Shown here in pieces: positions 53,529 to 63,231 of a DNA stretch of 64,000 nucleotides (its first letter is position 1; every line of letters begins with the position of its first letter). The notes under the pieces are model-generated. The model was not told the origin of the DNA and did no database searches. It was given only the letters and a program-made list of their open reading frames with translations. Both the position numbers and the translations under genes were made by a program. The stretch is from an uncultured Pelagimonas sp. (GTDB lineage Bacteria > Pseudomonadota > Alphaproteobacteria > Rhodobacterales > Rhodobacteraceae). The DNA is taken from the NCBI GenBank assembly GCA_947499735.1, contig CANMPP010000001.1, positions 930,001-994,000 on the forward strand. Direction: 5' to 3'.

Positions 53529-55693
53529 TACGCAAAGGTTTCTGCAAATGCGCCACGATAGGCTGTGGAAAGATCGACCAATGGGGTTTCGGACGCCCCC
53601 ATTTTGACATTCTCACCACTAAAGCGACCAACAGATGTCAGTGTCACACCGGCTTGGCCTGCTGCGATCATCAATGCTTCGGCACGATCAAAACTACAGG
53701 CGATCAGATACCGCCCTTGATCTTCGCCAAACAAAGTCAGCGTGTCATCGCTGTCCAATGTGATGCCCACGCCAGAGGCCTCGGCCATTTCAAAGGCAGC
53801 CAAAGCCAGACCGCCATCTGACAGATCCGTGCAGCTGGTGATGTTGTCGCGATTGGCGCGGATAAATTCACCATTCTTACGTTCCGCCACGAGATCCACT
53901 GTAGGCGCATCGCCATCTTCGCGATTGAAAACTTCGGCCAAGAGGGCGGACTGCCCCAGATGACCTGGCGCATCCCCAACCATCAACGCAACATGACCTT
54001 CGCGGGCATAACCTAAGATCGGTTCTTCATCCGCTGCAATCAAACCAACGGCGCCAATGGTTGGTGTCGGCAGGATCGGTTGACCATCAGTTTCGTTATA
54101 AAGCGATACATTGCCTGATACGATCGGCATATCCAGCGCAATACAGGCCTGGCCAATTCCATCCAATGCGCCAACGAATTGACCCATGATTTCAGGTTTT
54201 TCAGGGTTGCCGAAGTTCAAATTATCTGTCGTTGCCAGTGGCTTAGCGCCCATAGCTGTCAAGTTACGATAAGCTTCGGCGACCGCTTGTTTACCACCCT
54301 CGATCGGGTTGGCTTTGACATAACGTGGCGTAACGTCTGACGTGAAGGCCAGCTTTTTATCCGTGCCATGGACCCGGATCACGCCGGCGCCATAGCCCGG
54401 AATGCGGCATGTATCGCCCATGACCTGACTGTCATATTGTTCATACACCCACTGGCGCGACCCGTAGTTGGGCGAGCTGATCAGCAGCTTTAGCGCATCA
54501 ATCGGATCGATTTGGGGGACATCTGCGTCGGTCAGTTGTTCAGCAGTTGGCGTTGGGACCCAAGGGCGATCATATTCTGGCGCGGTGGAGGCCAGTTTCG
54601 ACAAGGGCAAATCACCTTTGATTTCGCCGTTATGAACAATCAGGAAACGGTCTTCTGCCAGCGTTTCACCAACGATTGCGAAATCCAGATCCCATTTCTC
54701 AAAAACGGCACGCGCCTCGGATTCCTTTTCCGGGTTCAGAACCATCAACATGCGTTCTTGAGATTCAGACAGCATCATTTCATAGGCGGTCATATTCTCT
54801 TCACGCTGGGGGACATTTTCCAGATCCAGCCGAATGCCCAACCCACCTTTGTCGCCCATTTCAACCGCAGAACAGGTCAGACCAGCCGCGCCCATATCCT
54901 GAATGGACACAACCGCGCCGGTTTGCATCAGCTCAAGGCAGGCTTCCATCAGACGCTTTTCGGTGAACGGGTCGCCGACCTGAACGGTGGGGCGTTTTTC
55001 TTCAATGGTTTCGTCAAATTCTGCCGAAGCCATGGTTGCACCACCCACGCCGTCACGGCCGGTTTTTGCACCGAGATACACAACAGGCATGCCGATTCCG
55101 GATGCTGCTGAGTAGAAAATCTTATCTGCATCGGCCAAACCCGCAGCAAATGCGTTCACAAGGCAGTTGCCGTTATAGGCTGGGTGAAACCGGATTTCGC
55201 CGCCCACTGTGGGAACGCCGAAGCAATTGCCGTATCCGCCAATGCCTTCAACCACACCATGTACCAATTGACGCGTCTTGGGGTGATCTTTTTCACCAAA
55301 GCTTAGTGCATTCATTGCGGCCACAGGGCGTGCACCCATCGTAAAGACGTCCCGCAAGATGCCGCCAACACCGGTTGCGGCACCTTGATAGGGTTCAATA
55401 TAGGATGGGTGGTTGTGGCTTTCCATTTTGAAAACAACGGCTTGCCCATCTCCAATATCCACAACGCCCGCATTCTCGCCCGGCCCGCAGATCACTTGTG
55501 GACCTGTTGTTGGCAATTTTTTGAGGTGCAGCTTGGATGATTTGTAGGAACAATGTTCGTTCCACATCGCCGAAAAAATACCCAGCTCGGTATAGTTGGG
55601 TTCGCGGCCAAGGATTTCTAGGATGCGGGCATATTCCTCGTCATTGATCCCGTGGGCTGCGATGACGTCTGTGGTGATGGCCGGTTCCTGCAT
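53528..55693 (-). CDS. purL: Phosphoribosylformylglycinamidine synthase, small-type PurL
   Basis: Converts FGAR to FGAM in purine synthesis; the small type works with PurQ and PurS, which are not here. 721 residues from [15 protein letters not shown], with GGGGA before the ATG; an ATG four codons upstream is an alternative. Motifs: [20 protein letters not shown] (catalytic His and substrate site), [20 protein letters not shown], and a second copy of the AIRS-like domain in the C-terminal half ([20 protein letters not shown]). Confidence 0.96.
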   Translation of the reverse strand: MQEPAITTDVIAAHGINDEEYARILEILGREPNYTELGIFSAMWNEHCSYKSSKLHLKKLPTTGPQVICGPGENAGVVDIGDGQAVVFKMESHNHPSYIEPYQGAATGVGGILRDVFTMGARPVAAMNALSFGEKDHPKTRQLVHGVVEGIGGYGNCFGVPTVGGEIRFHPAYNGNCLVNAFAAGLADADKIFYSAASGIGMPVVYLGAKTGRDGVGGATMASAEFDETIEEKRPTVQVGDPFTEKRLMEACLELMQTGAVVSIQDMGAAGLTCSAVEMGDKGGLGIRLDLENVPQREENMTAYEMMLSESQERMLMVLNPEKESEARAVFEKWDLDFAIVGETLAEDRFLIVHNGEIKGDLPLSKLASTAPEYDRPWVPTPTAEQLTDADVPQIDPIDALKLLISSPNYGSRQWVYEQYDSQVMGDTCRIPGYGAGVIRVHGTDKKLAFTSDVTPRYVKANPIEGGKQAVAEAYRNLTAMGAKPLATTDNLNFGNPEKPEIMGQFVGALDGIGQACIALDMPIVSGNVSLYNETDGQPILPTPTIGAVGLIAADEEPILGYAREGHVALMVGDAPGHLGQSALLAEVFNREDGDAPTVDLVAERKNGEFIRANRDNITSCTDLSDGGLALAAFEMAEASGVGITLDSDDTLTLFGEDQGRYLIACSFDRAEALMIAAGQAGVTLTSVGRFSGENVKMGASETPLVDLSTAYRGAFAETFA

Positions 55694-55790
55694 GAAAATC
55701 CCCATAATGTCCCGTTTGGACGCTCTTTACGACAAGGCGCGCGCGGGGGAAAGAGGGAAGGCGCAACAATGTGCTGCGGCTTTTGCAGGC

Positions 55791-56297
55791 TTATGTATCA
55801 AGAGTATCGATAGGGCGTTGGAACGTGATTGAGGTTGGGCGAGAGAAACCCGCATGTGTGGTCCGTGCCGTTTCGCGAAAGCCAAGTGCTGCAAAAGCAG
55901 CATGGTTTTCGATCAATTCAATGCGGGTCTCCAATTCGAGATCGGTTTTGCCCAGCTCTTTCGCACGGGCGGCGCAGCACGCGATTAATCTGCGGGCCAA
56001 ACCTGTGCCGCGGCTTTTCGGGGAAATCGCAAGTTTACCCAAATAATATGTCGTATCCTGCGCTTTTCCGAAAACGCACCCGATCAGTGTGTCATCGTGT
56101 AGCGCGATAAAACAGTCCTCAGACGCAGCTTTGTTGGCCAAATCGGCCGCGGTCAAACGGTTTAGCGATGATGGTGGCGAAATGCGCGGCGCCATATAGG
56201 CAAAGCAGTCTGACAGCAGCGCATGCATTTGATCCCATCCGTCGAAATTTTCCGGAGTAGCCTGAATAATGGTAATATTGTCAGTGTGTTGTATCAT
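55791..56297 (-). CDS. GNAT-family N-acetyltransferase
   Basis: 168 residues. Motif A is LGKLAISPKSRGTGLARRLI, motif B ELETRIELIENHAAFAALGF. The conserved Arg-x-x-Gly-x-Gly/Ala acetyl-CoA loop is present. It overlaps the next cysteine-rich gene by 4 bases. Unlike the tandem pair above it belongs to a different GNAT subgroup. Substrate unknown. Confidence 0.85.
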   Translation of the reverse strand: MIQHTDNITIIQATPENFDGWDQMHALLSDCFAYMAPRISPPSSLNRLTAADLANKAASEDCFIALHDDTLIGCVFGKAQDTTYYLGKLAISPKSRGTGLARRLIACCAARAKELGKTDLELETRIELIENHAAFAALGFRETARTTHAGFSRPTSITFQRPIDTLDT

Positions 56298-56848
56298 CTT
56301 TGAGCAGCTTTTCTTTCTTCTTTTGACAATATCTGCGCCTCAACACAGGCGGTTTTGGCATCAGCCCAAAAAGGCGAGCTGCGCCGCCCGATGATAAGCG
56401 CAAGAACCATACGTTTGAAGATCTTGAAAACAGTTGGTGAAACACCGCGTTCTTTCACTGGAACAGGGGCTTGGTCCCCTTTGAAAACACATTTCAACCG
56501 ACCAAAATCACTGCGGCCTTTTGGCAGGATGACACCCGCAAAGGGTAGGTTGCGGGGCAATGTATTGGCGATGGGGGTGTTGCAACACCCGGCATACCAG
56601 CGAAATAAACCGGTTGGTGAAAGTCGTAGCATTTTCAAATTTTCTTTGCCCGCATCAAAGACGATATCATCGGGAAGACATTGAAATAACTCGGTTCCGC
56701 CGTTTTCCAGATACTCCTCTTGCTGCAGGTGCCGGGCAAAGCTGGCACAATCTTTGCAATGGCAAATCAAATGGGTTCCATCTGCGTTCGGTGCGACATG
56801 CCATTTCATTTCCCCACACGCGCAGGATAGATGGCGAGACTCTGACAT
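56294..56848 (-). CDS. Cysteine-rich GFA-like / DUF6151 family protein
   Basis: 184 residues. Zinc-ligand Cys pairs: LSCACGEMKW, LICHCKDCASFARH and WYAGCCNTPIANT, arranged as in GFA (glutathione-dependent formaldehyde-activating) proteins. The C-terminal half (VKERGVSPTVFKIFKRM) is specific to this subgroup. Function unknown; cotranscribed with the GNAT gene. Confidence 0.75.
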   Translation of the reverse strand: MSESRHLSCACGEMKWHVAPNADGTHLICHCKDCASFARHLQQEEYLENGGTELFQCLPDDIVFDAGKENLKMLRLSPTGLFRWYAGCCNTPIANTLPRNLPFAGVILPKGRSDFGRLKCVFKGDQAPVPVKERGVSPTVFKIFKRMVLALIIGRRSSPFWADAKTACVEAQILSKEERKAAQR

Positions 56849-56935
56849 GATGATTGTTCCAATTTCACTTGCGGCGACGATGGTCAGAGTGAAACGGAAT
56901 ATCGTAAACTGTCAAACCGCTTTCCCACGTCTGTG

Positions 56936-57358
56936 CTATTTGTCTTGCGTTTTGGGATGGCTGGGGCGGGTCAGGATAAAGGTTGCCGCGCCAAACAAAC
57001 AAAGGGCCTGAACGGCGATGATTTTCCAATGCAGCCCCATGATTAGGCTGAAAACCCAGACAGAGGCCATTGCAAAACAAGCCATTCGTTTTGCGCGTGG
57101 GGCAATCACACCGTGATTGTGCCAGTTTTTAATGCCCGGGCCGAACCAGGGATGCGACAAAAGCCAGTGGTGCAGTCGGGGGGATCCTTTTGCAAAACAC
57201 ATTGCGGCCAATAGCGCAAAAGGTGTGGTTGGAAGGATTGGTAGAACGATCCCAATGATGCCCAGCCCTAATGCTACCAGCCCCGCAAAAACCCACAGCC
57301 ATCGGGCCAAGTGAAACTTGGCTGTGCGCGGCTCTGATACGGGTGGAATTCGCGACAT
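56936..57358 (-). CDS. YbaN family inner membrane protein (DUF454)
   Basis: 140 residues with three to four hydrophobic segments. Signature: LGIIGIVLPILPTTPFALLA, AAMCFAKGSPRLHHWLLSHP, FGPGIKNWHNHGVI. YbaN proteins are common in Proteobacteria with no assigned role. A 37-codon candidate gene lies divergently just upstream. Confidence 0.85.
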   Translation of the reverse strand: MSRIPPVSEPRTAKFHLARWLWVFAGLVALGLGIIGIVLPILPTTPFALLAAMCFAKGSPRLHHWLLSHPWFGPGIKNWHNHGVIAPRAKRMACFAMASVWVFSLIMGLHWKIIAVQALCLFGAATFILTRPSHPKTQDK

Positions 57359-57400
57359 TTCGGACCAGTTTCCTCATATGTTGGGGTGGCGGAAAAAAGA

Positions 57401-57438
57401 GGCCGAGCACAAAGCTCGGCCGAAGTCCAACAGGGAGG
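57401..57438 (+). promoter_or_regulatory. 5' hairpin plus AGTCCAACAGGGAGG ribosome site
   Basis: Perfect 8-bp stem GGCCGAGC/GCTCGGCC with loop ACAAA, then AGTCCAACAGGGAGG (57424-57438), one base before ATG at 57440. Matches the element at 11539 in stem length, ACAA loop, spacing and sequence. Confidence 0.55.
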
Positions 57439-57439
57439 T

Positions 57440-57553
57440 ATGAAGATGTCGCAAATAAATGCACTACATCGTTCAATTGATCAGATAGTGTTCACTTTGT
57501 TAACGATCAAGGGGAACCGCGCCACGTTTTTTGCAAACCTGCTATGTTTTTAA
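57440..57553 (+). CDS. Candidate 37-residue protein
   Basis: An ATG directly follows AGGGAGGT and opens 37 codons (MKMSQINALHRSIDQIVFTL and a hydrophobic end FFANLLCF). There is no known match. The alternative is that the GGGAGG hairpin belongs to a small RNA and the short frame is chance. The ATG follows GGGAGG by only one base, which is tight, and a second ATG (57446) gives better spacing. Confidence 0.35.
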   Translation: MKMSQINALHRSIDQIVFTLLTIKGNRATFFANLLCF

Positions 57554-57685
57554 TGCAGGTCAAACGCGACGCTGTGTTTGCGGTAACAGGATGGCGCAGG
57601 CAGGCCATTGATAACGTTAGGTAACTTTTGGAACCGTGCCGTTTAGAAGGTGGTGCCAGCCTTAGGTGCAAAAATTTACGTTAGG
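57554..57685. other. Gap between small ORF and LysR stop
   Basis: 132 bases with no recognisable gene or clear terminator; it holds AT-rich DNA and a GGCAGGCC stretch. Confidence 0.4.
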
Positions 57686-58591
57686 CTATTTTGCGCCCAT
57701 TTCGCGCAAAGAACGGCGATGTGCGATGATTTCATCCTGCACAAAATCCCGGAATGCAGACACACGTTTGGAGTGACGCAGTTCTTCTGGATAAGCAAGG
57801 AACACCGGAACCTCGACAGATTCGAATTCTGGCAGGACGCGCACGACTTGTGGGAAATCTTCCACAATGTAATCCGGCAGGATGCCAATTCCGAGATTGG
57901 CGATGACCGCTTGTAACACGCCAAAATAGCTGTTCACCTGCAGGCTGGATTTAACGCCTTTGTCCAACAGGCGTTGCGTCATTTCCATGCCCGCGCCGAC
58001 CTGCGGTGAATTTGGGTTCTGACAGATCAGGCGATGTTCGCTCAGCTCATCCTCGCCAGTTGGATTGCCCATTTCCTTTAAATAGTCCGGCGCTGCATAA
58101 AGGCGCATATGCACGCCCATCAGCTTTTTGCGGATCAGGTCGGCTTGGCTAGGTTCTTTCATGCGGATCGCGACATCCGCTTCACGCATAGGCAAATCCA
58201 AAACGCGTTCTTCCAACATCAAATTGATGTTAAAATCCGGATATTTATCATAAAAATGGGGTAGGCGGGGGGCCAGCCAAAGGGCACCAAACCCCACAGG
58301 TGTGGTGACACGTAATTCGCCGAACACTTCTTCTTCGCTGTCATGGATGCGGGCCGTTGCAGCATCAATGCGTTTGATCATGGCCTGCGTGGCTTCAAAC
58401 AGCAATTCGCCTTGCTCTGTCAGGATCAGACCCCGGGCATGGCGATGAAATAGTGTCGTGTTAAGGGATTCTTCCAGCGCGCGAATCTGGCGCGACACAG
58501 CAGATTGGGACAGATGCAACTTGTCACCCGCATGGGTCAAACTGCCGGCATCCGCAACTGCATGAAAAATCCGAAGCTTGTCCCAATCCAT
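57686..58591 (-). CDS. LysR-family transcriptional regulator
   Basis: 301 residues. N-terminal winged helix-turn-helix: MDWDKLRIFHAVADAGSLTH, LHLSQSAVSRQIRALEESLN. The C-terminal effector domain (residues 90-290) begins GELRVTTPVGFGALWLAPRL. LysR proteins often act on a divergent gene; the neighbour across 311 bases is the acyltransferase. Effector not inferable. Confidence 0.92.
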   Translation of the reverse strand: MDWDKLRIFHAVADAGSLTHAGDKLHLSQSAVSRQIRALEESLNTTLFHRHARGLILTEQGELLFEATQAMIKRIDAATARIHDSEEEVFGELRVTTPVGFGALWLAPRLPHFYDKYPDFNINLMLEERVLDLPMREADVAIRMKEPSQADLIRKKLMGVHMRLYAAPDYLKEMGNPTGEDELSEHRLICQNPNSPQVGAGMEMTQRLLDKGVKSSLQVNSYFGVLQAVIANLGIGILPDYIVEDFPQVVRVLPEFESVEVPVFLAYPEELRHSKRVSAFRDFVQDEIIAHRRSLREMGAK

Positions 58592-58902
58592 ATGGCTTAA
58601 CTCACATTCTGCTTTTGTTTCGTCGGTCGAAACCGTCTATCTAGACGTAACATACCATTCTTTAAATGGAAAACTAGAACAGCTGATGAAATGTCGCATG
58701 CAACATTATCGTCTTTTGTTTACATATCTTTAAAATTCACCTTGAACACCTTAGGTCAAACACTGCAAATTCATTCAACCACCGCAATCCGCAACGACCG
58801 AAGGTCTGTCTTTGTCGGGGTGAGGTGGTTTTGGTCCGAGGAACGGACAGGTGTGTAACAGGTGATAGTATAGGATGACCAACCACGAGGGATCAATTTT
58901 AG
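58592..58902. other. 311-base divergent intergenic region
   Basis: Holds the promoters of the lysR and acyltransferase genes. A hairpin GTCCG/CGGAC (near 58836) with loop AGGAA lies about 55 bases before the acyltransferase start. I see no clear gene, but the 3' part is GC-rich and could be an untranslated leader. Confidence 0.4.
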
Positions 58903-59832
58903 ATGCCTAAGTGGCCGTTTATACGATTTGGTGCGAAAGGACGCAAAATGGGTGAGCAGCGCCAGGTAACCCGCGATATTTCATATGCCTATTCGGCCTC
59001 AACACGCAGTGGACGTGTTATGATCCGAGCGATGGAAAACGCTTCGGGCCGTCTAGGTTTGATCAAACGCGCCAAAGGCTATGAAGTCGAAATCGCCAAT
59101 GGCCGTGACTTTTGGCAGGTGATGGCCGAGCGTTATGGAATCGCTTTGGACATTGCGCAGGGCGATTTGGACAATATTCCCAAAGACGGCCCGCTGATTT
59201 TGATTGCGAACCACCCGTATGGCATTCTTGACGGTCTGGTTTTGGGTAATATCCTATCGATCACACGGGGTGATTTCCGGATTTTGGCCCATAGCGTGTT
59301 TCGCAAAGCTGAAGAGCTCAATCGCGTTTTGCTACCGGTTAGCTTTGATGAGGATCGCGAAGCCATCAAATTGAATCTGCAAACGCGCAAAGAAGCTTTG
59401 CGATACCTTGCGAATGACGGCGCGATAGGGATTTTCCCTGGCGGTACCGTCAGCACCGGCGTGACACCTTTTGCGCAGCCCATGGATCCGGGTTGGCGTG
59501 GATTTACAGCGCGCATGATTGCCAAATCCAATGCGACAGTTGTTCCAATTTTCTTTCATGGCCACAATTCGCGCCTGTTCCAATTGGCCAGCCATTTGCA
59601 TGTGACGTTGCGCATGGGGCTGTATATCAAAGAATTCAAAAAACACGTGGATCGCCCCGTACGTGTTTCGATCGGCAAACCTATTTCGCGTGGCGAAATC
59701 GATGCGCGCGTGGGTGACACCAAACTATTGATGGATTATCTGCGCGAAGAAACATACAAACTTTCGCCCAGACCTTTGAAGTCGCTGGATTATGGGTTTG
59801 AGTTTGAAGAAAAGCGTAAAGCAGGCCAGTAA
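58903..59832 (+). CDS. Lysophospholipid acyltransferase (PlsC-like)
   Basis: 309 residues. Acyltransferase motifs: ANHPYGILDG (HxxxxD, with the catalytic His and Asp), the substrate segment IGIFPGGTVS and TVVPIFFHGHNS. The first 75 residues are polar and basic. It could make phosphatidate or act on ornithine lipids; the NHPYGILDG form differs from typical PlsC NHxSxxD. A start at MGEQRQVT (58948) is possible. Confidence 0.82.
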   Translation: MPKWPFIRFGAKGRKMGEQRQVTRDISYAYSASTRSGRVMIRAMENASGRLGLIKRAKGYEVEIANGRDFWQVMAERYGIALDIAQGDLDNIPKDGPLILIANHPYGILDGLVLGNILSITRGDFRILAHSVFRKAEELNRVLLPVSFDEDREAIKLNLQTRKEALRYLANDGAIGIFPGGTVSTGVTPFAQPMDPGWRGFTARMIAKSNATVVPIFFHGHNSRLFQLASHLHVTLRMGLYIKEFKKHVDRPVRVSIGKPISRGEIDARVGDTKLLMDYLREETYKLSPRPLKSLDYGFEFEEKRKAGQ

Positions 59833-59872
59833 GCGGGCCCGCATTGGTCACATAAAGAGTTGAGGCAAGGCA

Positions 59873-60685
59873 ATGGCGGTCGGAGTGTTTGACAGTGGCT
59901 TGGGTGGATTGACGGTTTTGGATGCCGTCAGTCAGGAATTGCCTGAAGTGCCTTTTGTCTATTTTGCCGATAGCAGCCATGCGCCTTATGGCGTGCGCGA
60001 TTCTGAAGATATTTATGACCTGACATGTTCCGCCGTGGAAACGCTGTGGGATGCCGGTTGTGACCTTGTGATATTGGCGTGCAACACGGCGTCGGCCGCA
60101 GCGCTGCGCCGGATGCAGGAAACATGGATTCCGGAAAATAAGCGGGTTCTGGGCGTGTTCGTTCCCTTGATCGAGGCGATGACCGAACGGGATTGGGGCG
60201 ATAATTCTCCGCCGCGCGAAGTGGCCGTAAAACATGTCGCTTTGTTCGCCACACCTGCCACCGTGCGGTCCCGCGCATTCCAGCGTGAATTGGCATTTCG
60301 CGCCATAGGCGTTGATGTCGAAGCACAGGCCTGTGGCGGTTTGGTCGATGCGATTGAAGAGGGCGATATGATCTTGGCTGAGGCCTTGGTGCGATCGCAT
60401 GTGGATGCGCTTTTGCGCAAAATGCCAGCGCCAGAAGCCGCCATATTGGGCTGTACCCACTATCCGCTGATGAAAGATATTTTTCAGGACGCGTTGGGTG
60501 CAGATGTCAAACTGTATAATCAGGCCGAGCTGGTATCAGCGTCTCTGGCGGATTATTTGAAACGCCACCCGGATATGTATGGCGCTGGCGCGCAGTCGAG
60601 ATTTCTGACAACCGGTGATCCTAAAAAAGTATCAGGCCATGCGACACGATTTTTGAAACGCGAGATTGGTTTCGAGAACGCGTAA
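59873..60685 (+). CDS. murI: Glutamate racemase
   Basis: Makes D-glutamate for peptidoglycan. 270 residues. [17 protein letters not shown] and [16 protein letters not shown] carry the first catalytic Cys; [15 protein letters not shown] the second. 40 bases after the acyltransferase, in the same orientation. A terminator follows at 60772. Confidence 0.95.
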   Translation: MAVGVFDSGLGGLTVLDAVSQELPEVPFVYFADSSHAPYGVRDSEDIYDLTCSAVETLWDAGCDLVILACNTASAAALRRMQETWIPENKRVLGVFVPLIEAMTERDWGDNSPPREVAVKHVALFATPATVRSRAFQRELAFRAIGVDVEAQACGGLVDAIEEGDMILAEALVRSHVDALLRKMPAPEAAILGCTHYPLMKDIFQDALGADVKLYNQAELVSASLADYLKRHPDMYGAGAQSRFLTTGDPKKVSGHATRFLKREIGFENA

Positions 60686-60771
60686 CCCCTTGACCCGGAC
60701 GCCCGATGCGCGCTAACGCTGCGCTATGAAACAGAATTGCACATCCTCATTGCGACGATAATCGTGCCTAT

Positions 60772-60798
60772 GACTGCCTGAACAGGCGGTCTTTTCTT
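60772..60798 (+). terminator. Terminator between murI and argC
   Basis: GACTGCCT/AGGCGGTC stem (one GU pair) with loop GAAC, followed by TTTTC. Confidence 0.75.
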
Positions 60799-60838
60799 CG
60801 TTTCTAACTCCCAAAATCCTTACATAATGAGATATCTC

Positions 60839-61864
60839 ATGTCCTATTCTACCGCCATTATTGGTGCGTCCGGCTATACGGGCGCGGAACTGATCCGGCT
60901 GATTGCCACACATCCCGACCTTGAAGTCACAGCTTTGGCTGCGAATTCGAAAGCGGGTCAAAACATGGGGGATGTGTTTCCCCATTTGCGTCATCTCGAT
61001 CTGCCCCAGCTCGTAACATGGGATGAAATCGACTTTGGCACGATTGATCTGTGTTTCTGCGCCCTGCCGCACAAAACCAGCCAAGAGGTGATATCGCAGC
61101 TGCCGCGGGATCTGAAGATTGTCGATCTTTCCGCCGATTTTCGCCTTCGCGATGTGCAGGCCTATGCTGAAACCTATGGCAATCCACATGCCGCACCAGA
61201 ATTACAAAGCGACTTTGTCTACGGGCTGACAGAATATTACCGCGACCAAATTTCATCGGCACGTTTGGTGGCTGGCACAGGATGTAATGCGGCAACCGGT
61301 CAATATATCCTGCGCCCCTTGCTGCAAGCGGGCGTCATCGATCCCAGTGATATCGTCATGGATCTGATCTGCGGTGTCACAGGGGCAGGGCGGTCGTTGA
61401 AGGAACCCTTGTTGCATGGCGAAATGAGCGAAGGCACCCATGCCTATGCGGTTGGCAGTCGGCACCGGCATATGGCGGAATTCGAACAGGAACTGGCCCC
61501 GCTGGCGGAGGGGTTTGCCATGCGCTTTACGCCCCATCTGGCACCATTCAATCGCGGGATACTTGCGACGACCTACCTGACAGGTGATGCACAGGCCATC
61601 TATGATGCCTATCAAACGGCGTACAAAGACGAACCTTTTCTGACGCTTCTGCCACTGGGTGAAACCCCATCCACCCATCACGTGCGGGGATCGAATTTCT
61701 GCCATATTGGCGTTGTTCCTGATGTCCGCGAGGGGCAGGTGACTGTGGTCGCAGCCTTGGACAACCTGTGCAAAGGCAGTTCAGGGCAGGCCGTGCAAAA
61801 TGCCAATCTGATGTTGGGCCTTCCGGAAACATCTGGACTGATGCTTGCCCCCTGTTTTCCATAG
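60839..61864 (+). CDS. argC: N-acetyl-gamma-glutamyl-phosphate reductase
   Basis: Third step of arginine synthesis. 341 residues from [20 protein letters not shown]; an ATG four codons earlier is in frame but no clear ribosome site favours either. NADP-binding [14 protein letters not shown]; the catalytic Cys is in [14 protein letters not shown], with [20 protein letters not shown] downstream. Followed by ccmE after 57 bases. Confidence 0.95.
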   Translation: MSYSTAIIGASGYTGAELIRLIATHPDLEVTALAANSKAGQNMGDVFPHLRHLDLPQLVTWDEIDFGTIDLCFCALPHKTSQEVISQLPRDLKIVDLSADFRLRDVQAYAETYGNPHAAPELQSDFVYGLTEYYRDQISSARLVAGTGCNAATGQYILRPLLQAGVIDPSDIVMDLICGVTGAGRSLKEPLLHGEMSEGTHAYAVGSRHRHMAEFEQELAPLAEGFAMRFTPHLAPFNRGILATTYLTGDAQAIYDAYQTAYKDEPFLTLLPLGETPSTHHVRGSNFCHIGVVPDVREGQVTVVAALDNLCKGSSGQAVQNANLMLGLPETSGLMLAPCFP

Positions 61865-61921
61865 TAGATTGTGGCTATATACAGGGTCAGCCCGGCAGAA
61901 CGCCCCAGCGATGAGGAAACC

Positions 61922-62368
61922 ATGGCCCTAAAGTCACTCAAGAAAAAACGCCGCATTCAGGTGGTTGCTGTTATCGCAGTGGCCCTGATCGCGGCGACAG
62001 GGTTGATTGGCTATGCGATGCGCGACGGGATCAACCTGTTCCGATCCCCCAGCCAAGTGTTAGAGGATCCGCCCTCCGCAACTGAGACCTTTCGCATTGG
62101 TGGGCTGGTTCTGGAAGGATCCATTGAAAATGGTGCGGATGGCGCTGTGCGATTTGTCGTGACAGATGGCGGGGCCGAGGTGCCGGTTGTTTTTGCCGGT
62201 ATCCTGCCAGATCTGTTCGAAGAAGGACAGGGGATGGTGGGGACAGGCCGCTACATCAATGGCGTATTTCAAGCCTCTGAAATCCTTGCCAAACATGACG
62301 AAGCTTATATGCCCAAAGAGGTCGTGGACGCCCTGAAAGAACAGGGTGTGTATCAGGGGCAAGAGTGA
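61922..62368 (+). CDS. ccmE: Cytochrome c maturation heme chaperone CcmE
   Basis: 148 residues from the ATG after GAGGAAACC; the frame opens earlier. An N-terminal membrane anchor (VVAVIAVALIAATGLIGYAM) and a beta-barrel domain. The heme-binding His is in ILAKHDEAYMPKEV. Carries heme to CcmF/H, whose genes lie 27 kb upstream. The usual ccmE-ccmF-ccmH adjacency is thus broken here. Confidence 0.95.
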   Translation: MALKSLKKKRRIQVVAVIAVALIAATGLIGYAMRDGINLFRSPSQVLEDPPSATETFRIGGLVLEGSIENGADGAVRFVVTDGGAEVPVVFAGILPDLFEEGQGMVGTGRYINGVFQASEILAKHDEAYMPKEVVDALKEQGVYQGQE

Positions 62369-62546
62369 CCCGGTCCGGGGATCGTCAGATCGGGGGATGG
62401 CGACCCGCCATTCGCTATTTAAACGCTTTATGGCTGCGCAATTCATCCGCAGTTTGAACGATCAGCAAGGCTAGAAAATCGCCAGCCCGTTGGGCCGATC
62501 TGGCGATGCCCGGCGCGCTACGCGCTTGTTTCCGGGCTTTCATCAG

Positions 62547-63062
62547 TTATTTTCTGGTAAGATTGGGCTCAACTATGATTGCGAAATTTTCTGACGGAAC
62601 CGCATTGTCCAAAACACGGTGAAACTGACCTAATGCACCATTTATACGCTCCAACTGGTGCTTCGATGCGGACACCTGTGAATGCAGTAGAGCCAAACAC
62701 TCATCCCACTGTTTAATGGATGTAAACCGTGAAGCTTTCGCGAGAGTCTCTTTCGTATTTTCGGCTGTCTTGAGAGCAGTTTTGCATTCTGAAGTGAATG
62801 TTTCAATGACCGATTCAATTTGGCCCATGAGCATTTCAGTGTCGTTTTCATTTTCTGCTATTGCAGAAACTTTATGACGAAAATGGACTAATTCTGAGCT
62901 TAGAACGTTAATACCATTATGTAAGTTCAGCTCGAATTCGGAGTTTAGTCTAGTCGCTTCAACGTACTTATCACTCACAGCATGCGCATGATTTTGACTT
63001 AGGCCTAATAAAGAAAAGAATTCTGAAAGAATTTGTACACTCCTTACACTTTTACCATCCAA
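62547..63062 (-). CDS. Low-GC coiled-coil ORF, possibly 5'-truncated
   Basis: 171 codons from a TTG; no ATG or GTG lies between it and the in-frame stop upstream. The product is mostly helical with heptad-like spacing (LNSEFELNLHNGINVLSSEL, IESVIETFTSECKTALKTAE). Base composition and codon use (many ATT, TCA, AAA) differ from neighbours. It may be a remnant of a larger coiled-coil protein or a transferred gene. Not recognised. Confidence 0.5.
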   Translation of the reverse strand: MDGKSVRSVQILSEFFSLLGLSQNHAHAVSDKYVEATRLNSEFELNLHNGINVLSSELVHFRHKVSAIAENENDTEMLMGQIESVIETFTSECKTALKTAENTKETLAKASRFTSIKQWDECLALLHSQVSASKHQLERINGALGQFHRVLDNAVPSENFAIIVEPNLTRK

Positions 63063-63174
63063 AATTTTTGATTTATCACTATGTATTTATAGCTGTCTGA
63101 CCGGTAAAGGGAAGTGAAATTACTCTTGTCGAAAATTACTATCAGGAGCTCTTATCTCTAGCTAAGAACGCAAA

Positions 63175-63202
63175 GCAAAAACGGCCCCCGCAAGGGAGCC
63201 GT
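63175..63202 (-). terminator. Terminator after eno
   Basis: On the minus strand ACGGCTCCC/GGGGGCCGT (one GU pair) with loop TTGC, then TTTTTG. Ends the enolase transcript. Confidence 0.85.
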
Positions 63203-63231
63203 CTCAAATCTCTCAGAATAAACCGTAGGGC

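Noticed and set aside
54512-55111. 199-codon plus-strand frame opposite purL
   Set aside because: Lies wholly within purL on the opposite strand; the codon pattern is that of an antisense shadow.
60713-61189. Minus-strand ORF opposite argC
   Set aside because: Shadow of argC in a GC-biased frame; no ribosome site, no recognisable domain.
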